From: Palsa-504 sp963808615
GTDB taxonomy: Bacteria > Actinomycetota > Actinomycetes > Streptosporangiales > Streptosporangiaceae
Length of the DNA stretch: 64,000 nt
Direction: 5' to 3'
Assembly: GCA_963808615.1 (NCBI GenBank)
Contig: CAWEGV010000005.1
Span: 496,001-560,000 of the forward strand
Each line of letters starts with the position of its first letter. Positions within the stretch are counted from its first letter, which is position 1. The notes under the pieces are model-generated. The model did not search any database. It had not been told where the DNA came from and saw nothing but the letters and a program-made list of their open reading frames with translations. A program made the position numbers and the translations under genes. This document shows, one piece after another, positions 54,421 to 63,768 of this stretch.

Positions 54421-56328
54421 TTGGGCGTGAGCCGACGTGCTGGTGCGCAGGGAGCTCTCGCGCTCGGTGCCCTCGGAGTTGTCTTCGGGGACATCGGGAC
54501 GAGCCCGCTGTACACGGTACAGACCGTCTTCAGCCCGAGCGATCCGCACCCGGTCACGGTGTCGCGCGCCAGCATCTTCGGGGTCACCTCGCTGATCTTC
54601 TGGTCGGTGACGATCATCGTCACCATCACGTACGTCACGCTCGTGATGCGGGCCGACAACGACGGCGAGGGCGGGATCATGGCGCTGATCGCCTTGATCC
54701 GCCGCCGGGCCCTGCCCGGCGGAGCCAGGGCCAAGGCCGTGCTGGCCGCACTGGGCATCTTCGGGGCCTCGCTGTTCTTCGGCGACAGCATGATCACGCC
54801 CGCCATCTCGGTGCTTTCGGCGGTCGAGGGCGTGGAGGTCGCGGCACCGTCAGTGGCCAACCTGGTCATTCCCATCACGGTGGCGGTCATCCTCATCCTG
54901 TTCCTGGTCCAGCGGCTGGGCACAGGCGCCGTGGGCCGAATGTTCGGGCCGGTCATGAGCATCTGGTTCACTGTGATCGCCCTGCTCGGCATACGGGGCA
55001 TCGTCACTCACCCGGTGATCATGGAGGCGCTGTCGCCCAGCTACGCGATCAGCTTCCTGACCGGGCACTTCAGCACCGCGTTCTTCTCCCTGACCGCGGT
55101 CGTCCTGGCCGTCACCGGAGCCGAGGCGCTGTACGCGGACATGGGACACTTCGGCCGCGGACCGGTCAGGCGCGCCTGGCTGCTGGCCGTCTTCCCCGCC
55201 TGCATCCTGAACTACTTCGGCCAGGGCGCCCTGATCCTGGGTAACCACGCCACCATCGCCAACCCATTCTTCCTGCTGGCCCCGAAGTGGGCCCAGCTCC
55301 CGATGGTGTTCCTGGCCACCATCGCGACCGTCATCGCCTCACAGGCGGTCATCAGCGGCGCCTACTCGGTCGCGCACCAGGCCGGGGGGCTCGGCTACCT
55401 GCCGCGGCTGCGCATCCAGTACACCTCCGAGGAGATGATGGGCCAGATCTACGTCCCGTGGATCAACTGGCTGCTGCTGGCGGCCGTCCTCACCCTCGTA
55501 CTCGCGTTCCGGACCGCGGCCGCGCTGGCCTACGCCTACGGCACGGCCGTGACCGGCACGATCACGATCACCACCTTGTTGTTCTTCTACTACGCCCGCC
55601 ACCAGTGGCGATGGCCGCTATGGGCGGTGCTGACGGGCGGCGGCGCGCTGATCGTCATCGACCTGCTTTTCTTCGCCGCCAACCTGACCAAGCTGTTCCA
55701 CGGAGCGTGGTTCCCGCTGCTGATCGCCCTCATTACCTTCACCGTCTTCACCACCTGGCAACGCGGCCGGGAACTCGTTACGCAGCGGCGGGTCAAGGCC
55801 GAAGGGCCGCTCCCGGAGTTCATTCAGCACCTGTACGCCATGAAGCCACCGCTGCACCGGGTACCGGGCACCGCCGTCTTCCTCAACCGCGGCAAGGCCA
55901 CCGCCCCGCTGGCGCTGCGGGCCAACGTTGAACACAACGAGATCCTCCACGAGCACGTCTACATCGTCTCGATCGAGACGATGCCCGCACCGCACGTCCC
56001 CGACGCGGAGCGGCTGCAGATCGACGATCTCGGGTACCGGCAGCACCGGATCATCTACGTCACCGCCCGCTTCGGCTACATGGATCACACGAACGTCCCG
56101 GAGCTCCTGCCGCTGATCCGCGACGCCGACACCGGAAGCGGCCTTACCGACGAAAACGTGTCGTACTTCATATCGCGCATCGAACTCGTCCAGGGCCACG
56201 AACCGGGCATGAGCCGCTGGCGCAAGCGCCTTTTCATCGCGACATCACGGATCACCGCTGACGCCGCCGAATCCCTTCGGCTGCCCCGCGACCGCACCGT
56301 CATCATGGGCTCGCGCATCGAACTCTGA
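54421..56328 (+). CDS. kup: KUP-family potassium uptake protein
   Basis: This is a 635-residue potassium/proton symporter. It has GALGVVFGDIGTSPLYTVQTVF at the start, RADNDGEGGIMAL, FFGDSMITPAISVLSAVEG, TGAEALYADMGHFG and the C-terminal cytoplasmic domain (TAVFLNRGKATAPLALRANVEHN). About 12 membrane helices cover residues 10-430. TTG 54421 has GGAGGC 7 bases upstream; GTG 54427 is also possible. No c-di-AMP riboswitch was recognised in the 270 bp before it. Confidence 0.94.
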   Translation: MGVSRRAGAQGALALGALGVVFGDIGTSPLYTVQTVFSPSDPHPVTVSRASIFGVTSLIFWSVTIIVTITYVTLVMRADNDGEGGIMALIALIRRRALPGGARAKAVLAALGIFGASLFFGDSMITPAISVLSAVEGVEVAAPSVANLVIPITVAVILILFLVQRLGTGAVGRMFGPVMSIWFTVIALLGIRGIVTHPVIMEALSPSYAISFLTGHFSTAFFSLTAVVLAVTGAEALYADMGHFGRGPVRRAWLLAVFPACILNYFGQGALILGNHATIANPFFLLAPKWAQLPMVFLATIATVIASQAVISGAYSVAHQAGGLGYLPRLRIQYTSEEMMGQIYVPWINWLLLAAVLTLVLAFRTAAALAYAYGTAVTGTITITTLLFFYYARHQWRWPLWAVLTGGGALIVIDLLFFAANLTKLFHGAWFPLLIALITFTVFTTWQRGRELVTQRRVKAEGPLPEFIQHLYAMKPPLHRVPGTAVFLNRGKATAPLALRANVEHNEILHEHVYIVSIETMPAPHVPDAERLQIDDLGYRQHRIIYVTARFGYMDHTNVPELLPLIRDADTGSGLTDENVSYFISRIELVQGHEPGMSRWRKRLFIATSRITADAAESLRLPRDRTVIMGSRIEL

Positions 56329-56536
56329 CTGCCTTTGACGGCCGCCTCGGCCTGGCCAGCAATCGCGGTGCGGCTCGCGTAGGCCTTGCGGCGTGAGTCT
56401 GCCGTGGGTCTGCAAAGCATCGGCCACCTCGGCCCCGGCACATGCTGGCGGGCACCGAGGCGAGCCGCTCTTCGGGCCCGGCCGGCACAAGGGCAGAGAT
56501 CCCGGACAACCCGCGTGCTGCGGCTAACATCCAGAC

Positions 56537-57078
56537 ATGACGAAGACACCGGCTCGCGTCGCACGCCTGGCCAGGCCTCATCTCCGCCGCGGCCCGGCGG
56601 CATGGGCGGCCGTGATCGTAGTGGCCGGGGCCGGCCTCGCCTGGGCCGGACAAGCGGCCTGGCGAGCACTCCAGACCGGGGGCACGCCGGCATGCTCCTG
56701 GCCGCTTCAGGTACGCGGCGCCCCAGCCAGGCGCAGGCCGGGCTGGTTCGCTGCTACCTGCGCGCCCTCGCCAGCCGGGACACCGCCGGGTTGATGGCGG
56801 TAGCCGCCGATATACCGCCGGCCCGTATCACCAGTGCCGATCTGAGGTATTCGGCGGACGCGCGCGCCGGGCTGGCCACGGCGGCCTTTGCCCCCAACCC
56901 GGAAGACACCACATCCGGCTTCGTGGTCATCACCTACGCCGATGGCGTCCGAGAGAACGCCAGCATGATGAACATGGTCGCGATGGGAGGACCCTCGGGC
57001 TGGCGGATGAACATCGGCACCGAGACCAGCCCTGGCTCTCCCGCACCGCCGCCGGCAGCGGCCAGTCCCTTATCCTAG
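56537..57078 (+). pseudogene. Membrane-anchored hypothetical protein with frameshift
   Basis: The first frame gives MTKTPARVARLARPHLRRG and a membrane helix (AAVIVVAGAGLAWAGQAAW), then a short Cys segment (PACSWPLQVRG). Near the CCCC run at 56721-56724 the sensible reading moves to the next frame (AQAGLVRCYLRALASRDTAGLMAVAADIP to the end at 57078). The second part resembles small actinobacterial lipocalin/NTF2-like tails, but no family is certain. One missing base explains it. Confidence 0.55.
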
Positions 57079-57545
57079 ATCGCCTGCCCGGCACCGACAG
57101 GCACGAGTGGCTGGCTGGCAGTATCCCGGACCTGTGCCGGAGGCAACGGCTGCAGCAGATGGCGGGTCAGCGAGTCGAGCAGACGATGGCCAGCGCGGAA
57201 ATAGGCCGCGGTGAGCCGGACGCGCCCGTCGGGGATGAGCTCCACGACGGTGGACGAGGAGGACCAGCGGTCGATGTCCAGTCTCATGCGCAGCAGCGGG
57301 CGCCACGCAGCCCGGGCCGGGCGGACCTGTATCGGGCGCGTAGCCGAGCCGGATACACGCTCGACCGGTCCGCACAGCGCGCTGTCGCCCAACCGGACTT
57401 CGCCGGCCTGTGCTGTTTGCTGCCAGCCGTCCAGCGCGGCCACGCACGTCTCGAACGGGACGTCCACGATCCGCCGGAATGACCCAGGTCCCAGCGCCGG
57501 GCCGGCTCGCGGGCGAGGTCCCTGGTGGGTAAGTTGCGCGAACAT
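57075..57545 (-). CDS. Conserved actinobacterial protein of unknown function
   Basis: This 156-residue protein has the recurring blocks RIVDVPFETCVAALDGWQ, LGDSALCGPVE, LRMRLDIDRWSSSSTVVELIPDGRV and AAYFRAGHRLLDSLTRHLL. I recognise these as a repeated actinobacterial hypothetical family, often near genes of respiration or stress; the fold looks SRPBCC-like. ATG 57545 is chosen because GAGGAG lies just before it. The longer frame adds an unconserved N-terminus. It overlaps the convergent gene by 4 bp. Confidence 0.65.
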   Translation of the reverse strand: MFAQLTHQGPRPRAGPALGPGSFRRIVDVPFETCVAALDGWQQTAQAGEVRLGDSALCGPVERVSGSATRPIQVRPARAAWRPLLRMRLDIDRWSSSSTVVELIPDGRVRLTAAYFRAGHRLLDSLTRHLLQPLPPAQVRDTASQPLVPVGAGQAI

Positions 57546-58000
57546 CGCCGTCTCCTCATGCTCCTCAGAGCGGGCCTGATGCCACCTCTCTAGGTCGGAG
57601 CATGCCAGGGCGGCCTTGATACACGATTGAAACGTGATTGCCGGACGCCGCGACTGACAGCCGACAAGGACGTACGGTGCGAGCCGCTGCACGCGCTGGC
57701 GTCACCGGCTTCCGGTTCTGCCGCTGACGGCGCGGAACGGGGCGGTCAGTCGGCGGGTAAACGAGCGGCGGGGCTGCGTGGTCGTCATGGCGATCACCTT
57801 CATCTGTGCCCGGGTTTATGACTTGCACCGATCGTGCCAGCGCATCATTGCCCGCCGGTCAAGCAGCGACTGCGCGGTTGACCAGCCGGGAGTTAACCCG
57901 TGGCATCTGCCGCGAATGGCACGCTAGGCGATAGCGCTGGGGAGGCTGGAGCGGAGGCTGGGCAGCATGGTCATCGCGCTGCCGGGATACAGGAGGACAG
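57546..58000. other. 455-bp gap without a supported gene
   Basis: Open frames on both strands here lack family motifs, ribosome binding sites and sensible composition. The gap lies between divergent genes, so it should hold both promoters; GGAGG at 57992-57996 serves the next gene. Nothing else stands out. Confidence 0.4.
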
Positions 58001-59092
58001 ATGAGCAACGTCGTCGTGGTCGGCGCCGGGCTGGCCGGGCTGGCCGCTGCCCGGCGGCTGGTGGCGCGCGGGCACGAGGCGACCGTGGTCGAGGCCCGTG
58101 AGCGCGCCGGCGGGCGTACCGAGGGTCTCGTGCTGGATGACGGCACGCCGCTCGAGCTCGGCGGGGCGTGGCTCGGCGAGGGCCACATCCGGATGCATGA
58201 GCTGGTCGGCGAGCTGGGGCTGTCGACGTTCCGGACTTGGAATGACGAGGGAAGCCTGCTGCTTGACCTACAGGGCAAGCGGTCCATGATGAAGCCGCAC
58301 AAGGGCGCTGCCCCGCACATCTCGCCCTTCGCCGTCGCGGACCTGGCACAGGGCGTGCTGCGTTTCGCCCGGCTCGCCGCGCGCACCGATCTGGAGCGGC
58401 CGTGGCTCACCCCCGGCGCCGAGGTGCTCGACGGGCAGACGTGGGAGAGCTGGATCCGCCGCAACCTGCGTACCAAGACCGGGCGCGCCTACTTCCATAT
58501 CGCGTGCGAGGCGGTGTGGGCCGCCGAGCCGAGCGACGTCTCGCTGCTGCATGCGCTGTTCTACCCGCACTCCAACGCCGACCTGGACACGCTCCTCTCG
58601 GTCGACCGGGGAGCGCAGCAGGACCGGGTGACCGGCGGATCGGTCCTGGTGGCCGAGGCGATGGCCGTCGCTCTGGGCGAGCGGGTCGTCCTGGGGCGCC
58701 CGGTGCGCCGGATCGAGCACGGCGGCAACGGGGTCCGCGTTATCGCCCGCGACGGCTCGCAGTACAGCGGGGACGCGGCCGTGGTGACGCTTCCCCCGAC
58801 GCTGGCCGAGCGGCGCGGGGCCGTGATCGGCTGCTTCGTCCGCTACTTCGGCCGGGCGGCGGCACGCCCCGAGCAGTACATCGAGCGGGACTGGATGGCC
58901 GAGGAGTTCACCCGCGGCTGTTACGGCGCGCACTTCGGGCCGGGGGTCTGGACCTCCTACGGCCAGGCGTGGCACGCGCCGACCGGGCGCGTCTACTGGG
59001 CCGGCACCGAGTGCGCCCCGCAGTGGAACGGCTACATGGAGGGCGCTGTCCGCAGCGGCGAAGCCACCGCGGAGGCAGTCGCCGCGCTCTGA
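58001..59092 (+). CDS. Flavin monoamine oxidase-like protein with an internal deletion
   Basis: This 363-residue protein has the FAD loop NVVVVGAGLAGLAAARRLVARGHEATVVEARERAGGRT, GGAWLGEGHIRMHELVGELGL and the C-terminal FAD block GRVYWAGTECAPQWNGYMEGAVRSGE. Intact homologues are about 450 residues. Here TLPPTLAE passes directly to RRGAVIGCFVRYFG near nt 58810, so roughly 90 residues of the substrate and cofactor region are gone, in frame. Folding and activity are doubtful. The start is ATG 58001 with GGAGG upstream. Confidence 0.75.
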   Translation: MSNVVVVGAGLAGLAAARRLVARGHEATVVEARERAGGRTEGLVLDDGTPLELGGAWLGEGHIRMHELVGELGLSTFRTWNDEGSLLLDLQGKRSMMKPHKGAAPHISPFAVADLAQGVLRFARLAARTDLERPWLTPGAEVLDGQTWESWIRRNLRTKTGRAYFHIACEAVWAAEPSDVSLLHALFYPHSNADLDTLLSVDRGAQQDRVTGGSVLVAEAMAVALGERVVLGRPVRRIEHGGNGVRVIARDGSQYSGDAAVVTLPPTLAERRGAVIGCFVRYFGRAAARPEQYIERDWMAEEFTRGCYGAHFGPGVWTSYGQAWHAPTGRVYWAGTECAPQWNGYMEGAVRSGEATAEAVAAL

Positions 59093-59135
59093 GGATCCTC
59101 GGCACCCGGTCGGCCGGTGACCCTAAGCTCGTCGC

Positions 59136-59756
59136 ATGGCCAGGTACTTCGACATCCATCCGGCCAACCCGCAGCCGCGTGTGATCGTCCAGGTCGCCGA
59201 GATCGTGCGCGCGGGCGGCGTGATCGCCTACCCGACGGACTCCTGCTACGCGCTCGGGTGCCAGCTCGGCAACAGGGACGGCATGGCCAGGATCAGGTCG
59301 ATCCGCGGCCTGGATGACCGGCACCACCTCACGCTGGTGTGCCAGGACTTCGCCCAGCTCGGCCAGTTCGCGCATGTGGCCAACCCGGTGTTCCGGGCCA
59401 TTAAGGCGACCACCCCCGGCAGTTACACGTTCATCCTGCCCGCTGCCAAAGAGGTGCCGCGAATACTGCAGCACCCGAGAAAGAAGACCGTCGGGGTGCG
59501 GATCCCGCGCCACGTGGTGACCCGGGCGCTGCTCGCCGAACTCGGCGGGCCGCTCGTCTCGAGCACTCTGCTGCTGCCCGGCCGGGACGAGCCCATGACC
59601 CAGGGGTGGCAGATCGCTGAGCAGCTCGACCATGTCGTGGACGCAGTGATCGACTCGGGCGACTGCGGCACCGAGCCGACCACGGTGATCGACTTCTCCC
59701 AGCCGGAGCCCGAGATCGTGCGCCGCGGGGCAGGCGATACGTCCGGTTTTGAGTGA
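59136..59756 (+). CDS. Sua5/YciO/YrdC-family protein (threonylcarbamoyl-AMP synthase-like)
   Basis: The 206-residue YrdC fold has GGVIAYPTDSCYALGCQLGNRDGMARIRSIRGLDDRHHLTLVC, TTPGSYTFILPAAKEVPR, KKTVGVRIPRH and VIDSGDCG. Motif details place it with the YciO branch, whose role in tRNA t6A is weaker than that of Sua5. It is separated from the oxidase gene by 43 bp on the same strand. Confidence 0.88.
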   Translation: MARYFDIHPANPQPRVIVQVAEIVRAGGVIAYPTDSCYALGCQLGNRDGMARIRSIRGLDDRHHLTLVCQDFAQLGQFAHVANPVFRAIKATTPGSYTFILPAAKEVPRILQHPRKKTVGVRIPRHVVTRALLAELGGPLVSSTLLLPGRDEPMTQGWQIAEQLDHVVDAVIDSGDCGTEPTTVIDFSQPEPEIVRRGAGDTSGFE

Positions 59757-59939
59757 CCCCACCGGCCTGCGCATCAACCGAGGAGTACCGATGTTCCCGG
59801 AGCCGGCTTGACGGTGCTGCGCGGAATGACGAGTTCTCGGCGGTGCGCAGCCTGGAGAGCGAAGGACTGGCCAGCACGGAACTGGCCGGGGTGCACTGAT
59901 CACTCCCTGGATCTGGCGGCGTGGCCGCGGTCGCCGGGG

Positions 59940-60842
59940 TCAGGGGATCAAGACGAGCTTTCCGCGGACGTGGCCGTCCAGGCTGATGCGGTAGGCCTCG
60001 GCGGCGCGGCCGAACGGGAACGTCTGCACCTTGATCACCAGCCTGTTCTGGACCAGCAGCCCGGCGACCTCCGCCAGCGCTTCCATGGGCCGACTGTCCG
60101 CGCCGCCGCCGGTCACCCGGGCTCCAGCCTGGCCCGCTGCGAAGTTGGCGATGGAGAGGACCTGGGACGGCTCGGATACCAGGCTGATCAGCTCCTGGAC
60201 CGGGGTCTTCCCCACAACGTCGAACACGGCGTCGACCCGGCCGCCGGACGCGGCCCGGACGCGGTTGGCCACGCCATCGCCGTACAGCACCGGGATCGCC
60301 CCGATCTCCCGCAGGTAGTCCTGGTTGGCCTGGCCCGCGGAGGCGATTACCCTCGCCCCGCGGGCCACCGCCATCTGCACGGCGACCGCCCCCACGCCGC
60401 CCGCGCCGCCGTCAACGAAGACTGTGTCCCCGGCCTGGACGCCGAGCAGGCGAAGACCGCGTTCACTAGTGTCCCCGGCCACCCCGGCCGCGGCCGCCAC
60501 CGCCCAGTCGATGGATGGCGGCTTGGCCGCCCAGGCGTTCAGCACGGCGTATTCCGCCTGAGTGCCCCGGCCGCGGCCGAACACCTCATCGCCCGCGGAC
60601 ACCCCGGTGACCCCCTCACCGACCTCGTCTACCACGCCGGCGGCGTCGTATCCGAGATAACCCGGACCGGCTAGGGGCTGCCCGCCGGACATCGCCCCGG
60701 CCAGCAGCTTCCAGTCGGCCGGGTTCACGCTGGCCGCCCGCACCGCGATCCGGATCTGCCCCGGCCCCGCGAGCGGAACAGGAGCGTCTCCCCACGTGAG
60801 GACCTCAGGACCCCCGTAAGCCGTAAACTGCAAAGCCCGCAT
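59940..60842 (-). CDS. NADP-dependent quinone-oxidoreductase-like MDR protein
   Basis: This 300-residue medium-chain reductase without catalytic zinc has MRALQFTAYGGPEVL, VNPADWKLLAG, GYDAAGVVDEVGEGVTG and the NADP loop DTVFVDGGAGGVGAVAVQMAVARGARVIAS. It is probably a quinone or enone reductase; the substrate is unknown. It has no operon partner. Confidence 0.88.
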   Translation of the reverse strand: MRALQFTAYGGPEVLTWGDAPVPLAGPGQIRIAVRAASVNPADWKLLAGAMSGGQPLAGPGYLGYDAAGVVDEVGEGVTGVSAGDEVFGRGRGTQAEYAVLNAWAAKPPSIDWAVAAAAGVAGDTSERGLRLLGVQAGDTVFVDGGAGGVGAVAVQMAVARGARVIASAGQANQDYLREIGAIPVLYGDGVANRVRAASGGRVDAVFDVVGKTPVQELISLVSEPSQVLSIANFAAGQAGARVTGGGADSRPMEALAEVAGLLVQNRLVIKVQTFPFGRAAEAYRISLDGHVRGKLVLIP

Positions 60843-61104
60843 GAACTAATCCTTCCGCACCGGTACGGTGAGCCCGTCCCTTCCCGGGCCGGGCGGCAGC
60901 TACATCGCAGCCGCCCGCGCCAACAGGATCCCGGCGAACCGTATTCCTGGCCGATGGCCCGGCAAACTGAACAGCAACCGCCACTCCACTGTCCCGACCG
61001 CCACAGCTCCGGAAACGGGTCCGGTCGCCGGACTTGCGCGGGCCCGGCCTGCCCAGGTCGGCCCTGGAACGCGGCGCGTGTCATGCAGCGCGTTCCCAAG
61101 GTGG

Positions 61105-62964
61105 TCAGCTGCTAGCCGGGTGAGCCGAAGTGGGGTTCGTGATCTGGAACGAAATGGTCTGTGTCAGCAGGCGGCCCGTGATCGTCACTGCGTACGTGCC
61201 GGCGGCCATTCCGGTCGTGCCGATGGTGACCGTGACGGTGCCGCGGCCGTCCGGGCCGCTCACCACGAGCGGTTGCGGCGAGGCCAGCCGGGGCCCGGTG
61301 AGGGCAGCCGTCACCTCGTCCCAGGTCTGTCCCGGCACCGTCGAGGCCGGGTCGGCATAAGGGCCGCTCGTCACCCCGAACTGCCCTGGAAGCGGCGGGT
61401 ACACGCCGAAGCCGTCTTTGATGGTGGCGCCGTTCGGGGATCTGCCTGGGATGAAACCTTTCCCGGTGACCGTGACGGTCTGACCGCTAGCCACCCGATC
61501 GGCGGATGCGCTGATATTGGCCCGCAGCCGGTTCAGCTCATCATGTGCCTGCCGGCTCGGCTGGTCCGGTCCGTGCTGGCGGTCGATCTGCGCAACCAGG
61601 GCGGGCGCGAAGGCAGGCGCGTAGATGGTGCCCCAGCCCGATGCGATGTCGTAGCCGGTCGCGGTCGAGAAGCCGGTGACGCCGTACGCGCTATTGGTGT
61701 ATCCGGCCGGGACGTCGATGATACCGGCCGCCGTGCCGCGCGGTCCGATCGCCGCCAGAGCCGGGTTGACCGTGCCCAGATCGGCACCGCGTAGCTGCGT
61801 GGCCAGTGCGAGGATGCCCGCGAAGGTGGGCGATGCCTGCGAGGTCCCGTCACTAGCATCCATCGAGATGTCGGGAGAGGCGCGCCCGGTGACGCCGTTC
61901 AGTGCCGGGACGCCCTGCTGCCATGACGGCTTGGGGTAGATGGCGGACACGCCAGCGCTCTCCGCATCGGAGTAGTTGTCCGGGGCGGTCCACAGCGCGT
62001 CGGGTGCGGTACGCCCGGCCGGAGCCGCCAGGCCAGCGTTGGGGATGGTGCCGCCGATCGCGGTGACCCATGGGCTGTCGACCGGGTGACCCGCGGTCAC
62101 GCCGATCGGCGGGGTGCACTGGCCGGTGTCGTGGAGGACCGGAGCATCGGTCGGGCCGCAGTCGCCGGACGCGAACATCACCGGGATGTTGTGCGCGGCG
62201 GCATCCAGGAACGCGGGATCCAGCGAGTGGACGGCTGCCTGCTGGCTGGCGGTCGGGTTGGTCGGGTCATTGATGAAATCCCTCTCGCCGTCGCCGAGGC
62301 TCACCGTGATGATGTCGGCCACGTGCTGGTCCGCGATCATCTCGATGGCCTGGCCTACCTGCGGCCAGCCCTGCATGCCGACGGTTTCCGGCACCGGCGG
62401 GTGAACGAAGAGGATGTCCGCATAGGGCGCCATCGAGTGGATGGCCTCCGCATCGATCCGGTCTTCGCCAGGGCTGCACTCGATCCGGCAGGCGTAAGAG
62501 GGGCTGCCCGGCGCCGGCAGGGCCATCTGGGTAATGTTTGCCGGAGGCAGGTGCATCGCCGTGTCGTAAGCCGCCATCGACGTGGCCAGGCCTGGGTCGG
62601 GATTGGTGACCACGTAGGCAACGGTCACGCACGCGCCGTCGATTGCCCTGTTCCACAGGTCGTTGTTGCCGTAGTCGATGATGTCTTCCTGTGCCGTCGG
62701 ATCCGGGAAGGGCAGTCGCAGAGATTGGCCTGCGGCGATCTTCCCCTCGATCGCGTGGTACGTCGCTGTCGTTGCGGCAATGCGCTCCGCGGGCGGAGGG
62801 ACTCCCCGGGCCCGGCACGACGGTGTCACCGCGTGTGATCCCGCCGCGTGTGATCCCGCCGCGCCTGACCGCGCCGTACTTGCGAGCGCAAGCGCGGCGC
62901 CGGCAATCAGCAGGCCGCCAGCACCAGCGATGAGAAGGTGCCTAGCGACCACCGCGGCCTCCAT
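61105..62964 (-). CDS. Secreted sedolisin-type (S53) serine-carboxyl peptidase
   Basis: This 619-residue protein has an N-terminal signal peptide (LLIAGAGGLLIAGAALALASTARSG). The family residues are visible: Glu/Asp in CSPGEDRIDAEAIHSMAP, Asp in FASGDCGPTD, and the nucleophile Ser in DASDGTSQASPTFAGILAL. A C-terminal Ig-like domain (about residues 480-610, SGQTVTVTGKGFIPG; TVTVTIGTTGMAAGTYAVTITG) follows. Such peptidases act extracellularly at acid pH. No N-terminal activation domain of usual size is seen. Confidence 0.85.
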   Translation of the reverse strand: MEAAVVARHLLIAGAGGLLIAGAALALASTARSGAAGSHAAGSHAVTPSCRARGVPPPAERIAATTATYHAIEGKIAAGQSLRLPFPDPTAQEDIIDYGNNDLWNRAIDGACVTVAYVVTNPDPGLATSMAAYDTAMHLPPANITQMALPAPGSPSYACRIECSPGEDRIDAEAIHSMAPYADILFVHPPVPETVGMQGWPQVGQAIEMIADQHVADIITVSLGDGERDFINDPTNPTASQQAAVHSLDPAFLDAAAHNIPVMFASGDCGPTDAPVLHDTGQCTPPIGVTAGHPVDSPWVTAIGGTIPNAGLAAPAGRTAPDALWTAPDNYSDAESAGVSAIYPKPSWQQGVPALNGVTGRASPDISMDASDGTSQASPTFAGILALATQLRGADLGTVNPALAAIGPRGTAAGIIDVPAGYTNSAYGVTGFSTATGYDIASGWGTIYAPAFAPALVAQIDRQHGPDQPSRQAHDELNRLRANISASADRVASGQTVTVTGKGFIPGRSPNGATIKDGFGVYPPLPGQFGVTSGPYADPASTVPGQTWDEVTAALTGPRLASPQPLVVSGPDGRGTVTVTIGTTGMAAGTYAVTITGRLLTQTISFQITNPTSAHPASS

Positions 62965-63095
62965 GAACTGATCTGCCTGCCTCGCAGGGGGTTGCCCCGC
63001 CTGGCCGGACTGGTAACTCGGTCACAGCCACATTCTTGATCGTGTCATGGTTCGGTAGGTAACGAAGAAGGACAACTGCAGGAGGCGGAGGTGCC

Positions 63096-63635
63096 ATGGA
63101 CTGGTCTGAACTGGCCGACGCGCAGCCTCGCCTGGCCGCGCTCGGACACCGGCGGCTACTGGACCAGGGCGTGGTGTTGGTGGGAACGATCCGCGCCGAC
63201 GGCACCCCCAGGCTCAGCCCGGTGGAACCCTTCGTCCTTGACGGCGTGCTGTGGCTATCCATGCTGTGGCGCTCCACCAAGGCCGCCGACCTGCGGCGCG
63301 ACCCGCGGATCCTGGTGCACAGCGTGATCACGAGCCGTGACGGCGGTGAGGGCGAATTCAAGATCCGCGGCCGGGCCATCGCCGAGCATGACCGCGGTGT
63401 TCAGTCTCGGTATGCGGCTGCGGTGGCAGCAGCGCTGGGCTGGAATCCCGAGCCCGGACGATTTCACCTGTTCGCAGTGGACATCCACCAGGTGGCCTTC
63501 ATCCGCTATGACGATGCCACTGGCGATCAGCACGTCGCGCTGTGGCCGCCGCCACGCGAGTTCATTCGCCGCGGGACAACCGCCACCAGCCTCGGCGACC
63601 GTGAACCCGCCGCTGACATCCTGGTAAGTCGCTGA
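63096..63635 (+). CDS. Pyridoxamine 5'-phosphate oxidase-family protein
   Basis: This 179-residue split-barrel flavin-binding protein has LVGTIRADGTPRLSPVEPFVLDGVLWLSMLWRSTKAADLRRDPRILVHSVI, then GEFKIRGRA. It belongs to the small PPOX group with F420- or FMN-linked members; the cofactor is unknown. ATG 63096 follows GGAGG. Confidence 0.8.
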   Translation: MDWSELADAQPRLAALGHRRLLDQGVVLVGTIRADGTPRLSPVEPFVLDGVLWLSMLWRSTKAADLRRDPRILVHSVITSRDGGEGEFKIRGRAIAEHDRGVQSRYAAAVAAALGWNPEPGRFHLFAVDIHQVAFIRYDDATGDQHVALWPPPREFIRRGTTATSLGDREPAADILVSR

Positions 63636-63730
63636 GCGCAGGGCCGCTGAGCCAGGCTGGAGCCGGTCTTCCGTGGCGGGCAGGACGGCCCGGCAGGTGG
63701 CCGCTGGCGCTGATCGTAGGCACTGACGGC

Positions 63731-63759
63731 TTGACTTTTAATGAAGTCTTCATTTCAAT
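63731..63759 (+). promoter_or_regulatory. Promoter with TetR operator in the spacer
   Basis: TTGACT (63731-63736), 17-bp spacer, TTCAAT (63754-63759). The 15-bp palindrome AATGAAGTCTTCATT (63740-63754) fills the spacer, and AATGAAGTC recurs at 63758-63766. Binding there would block RNA polymerase, as expected for TetR autorepression. Confidence 0.75.
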
Positions 63760-63768
63760 GAAGTCAGT

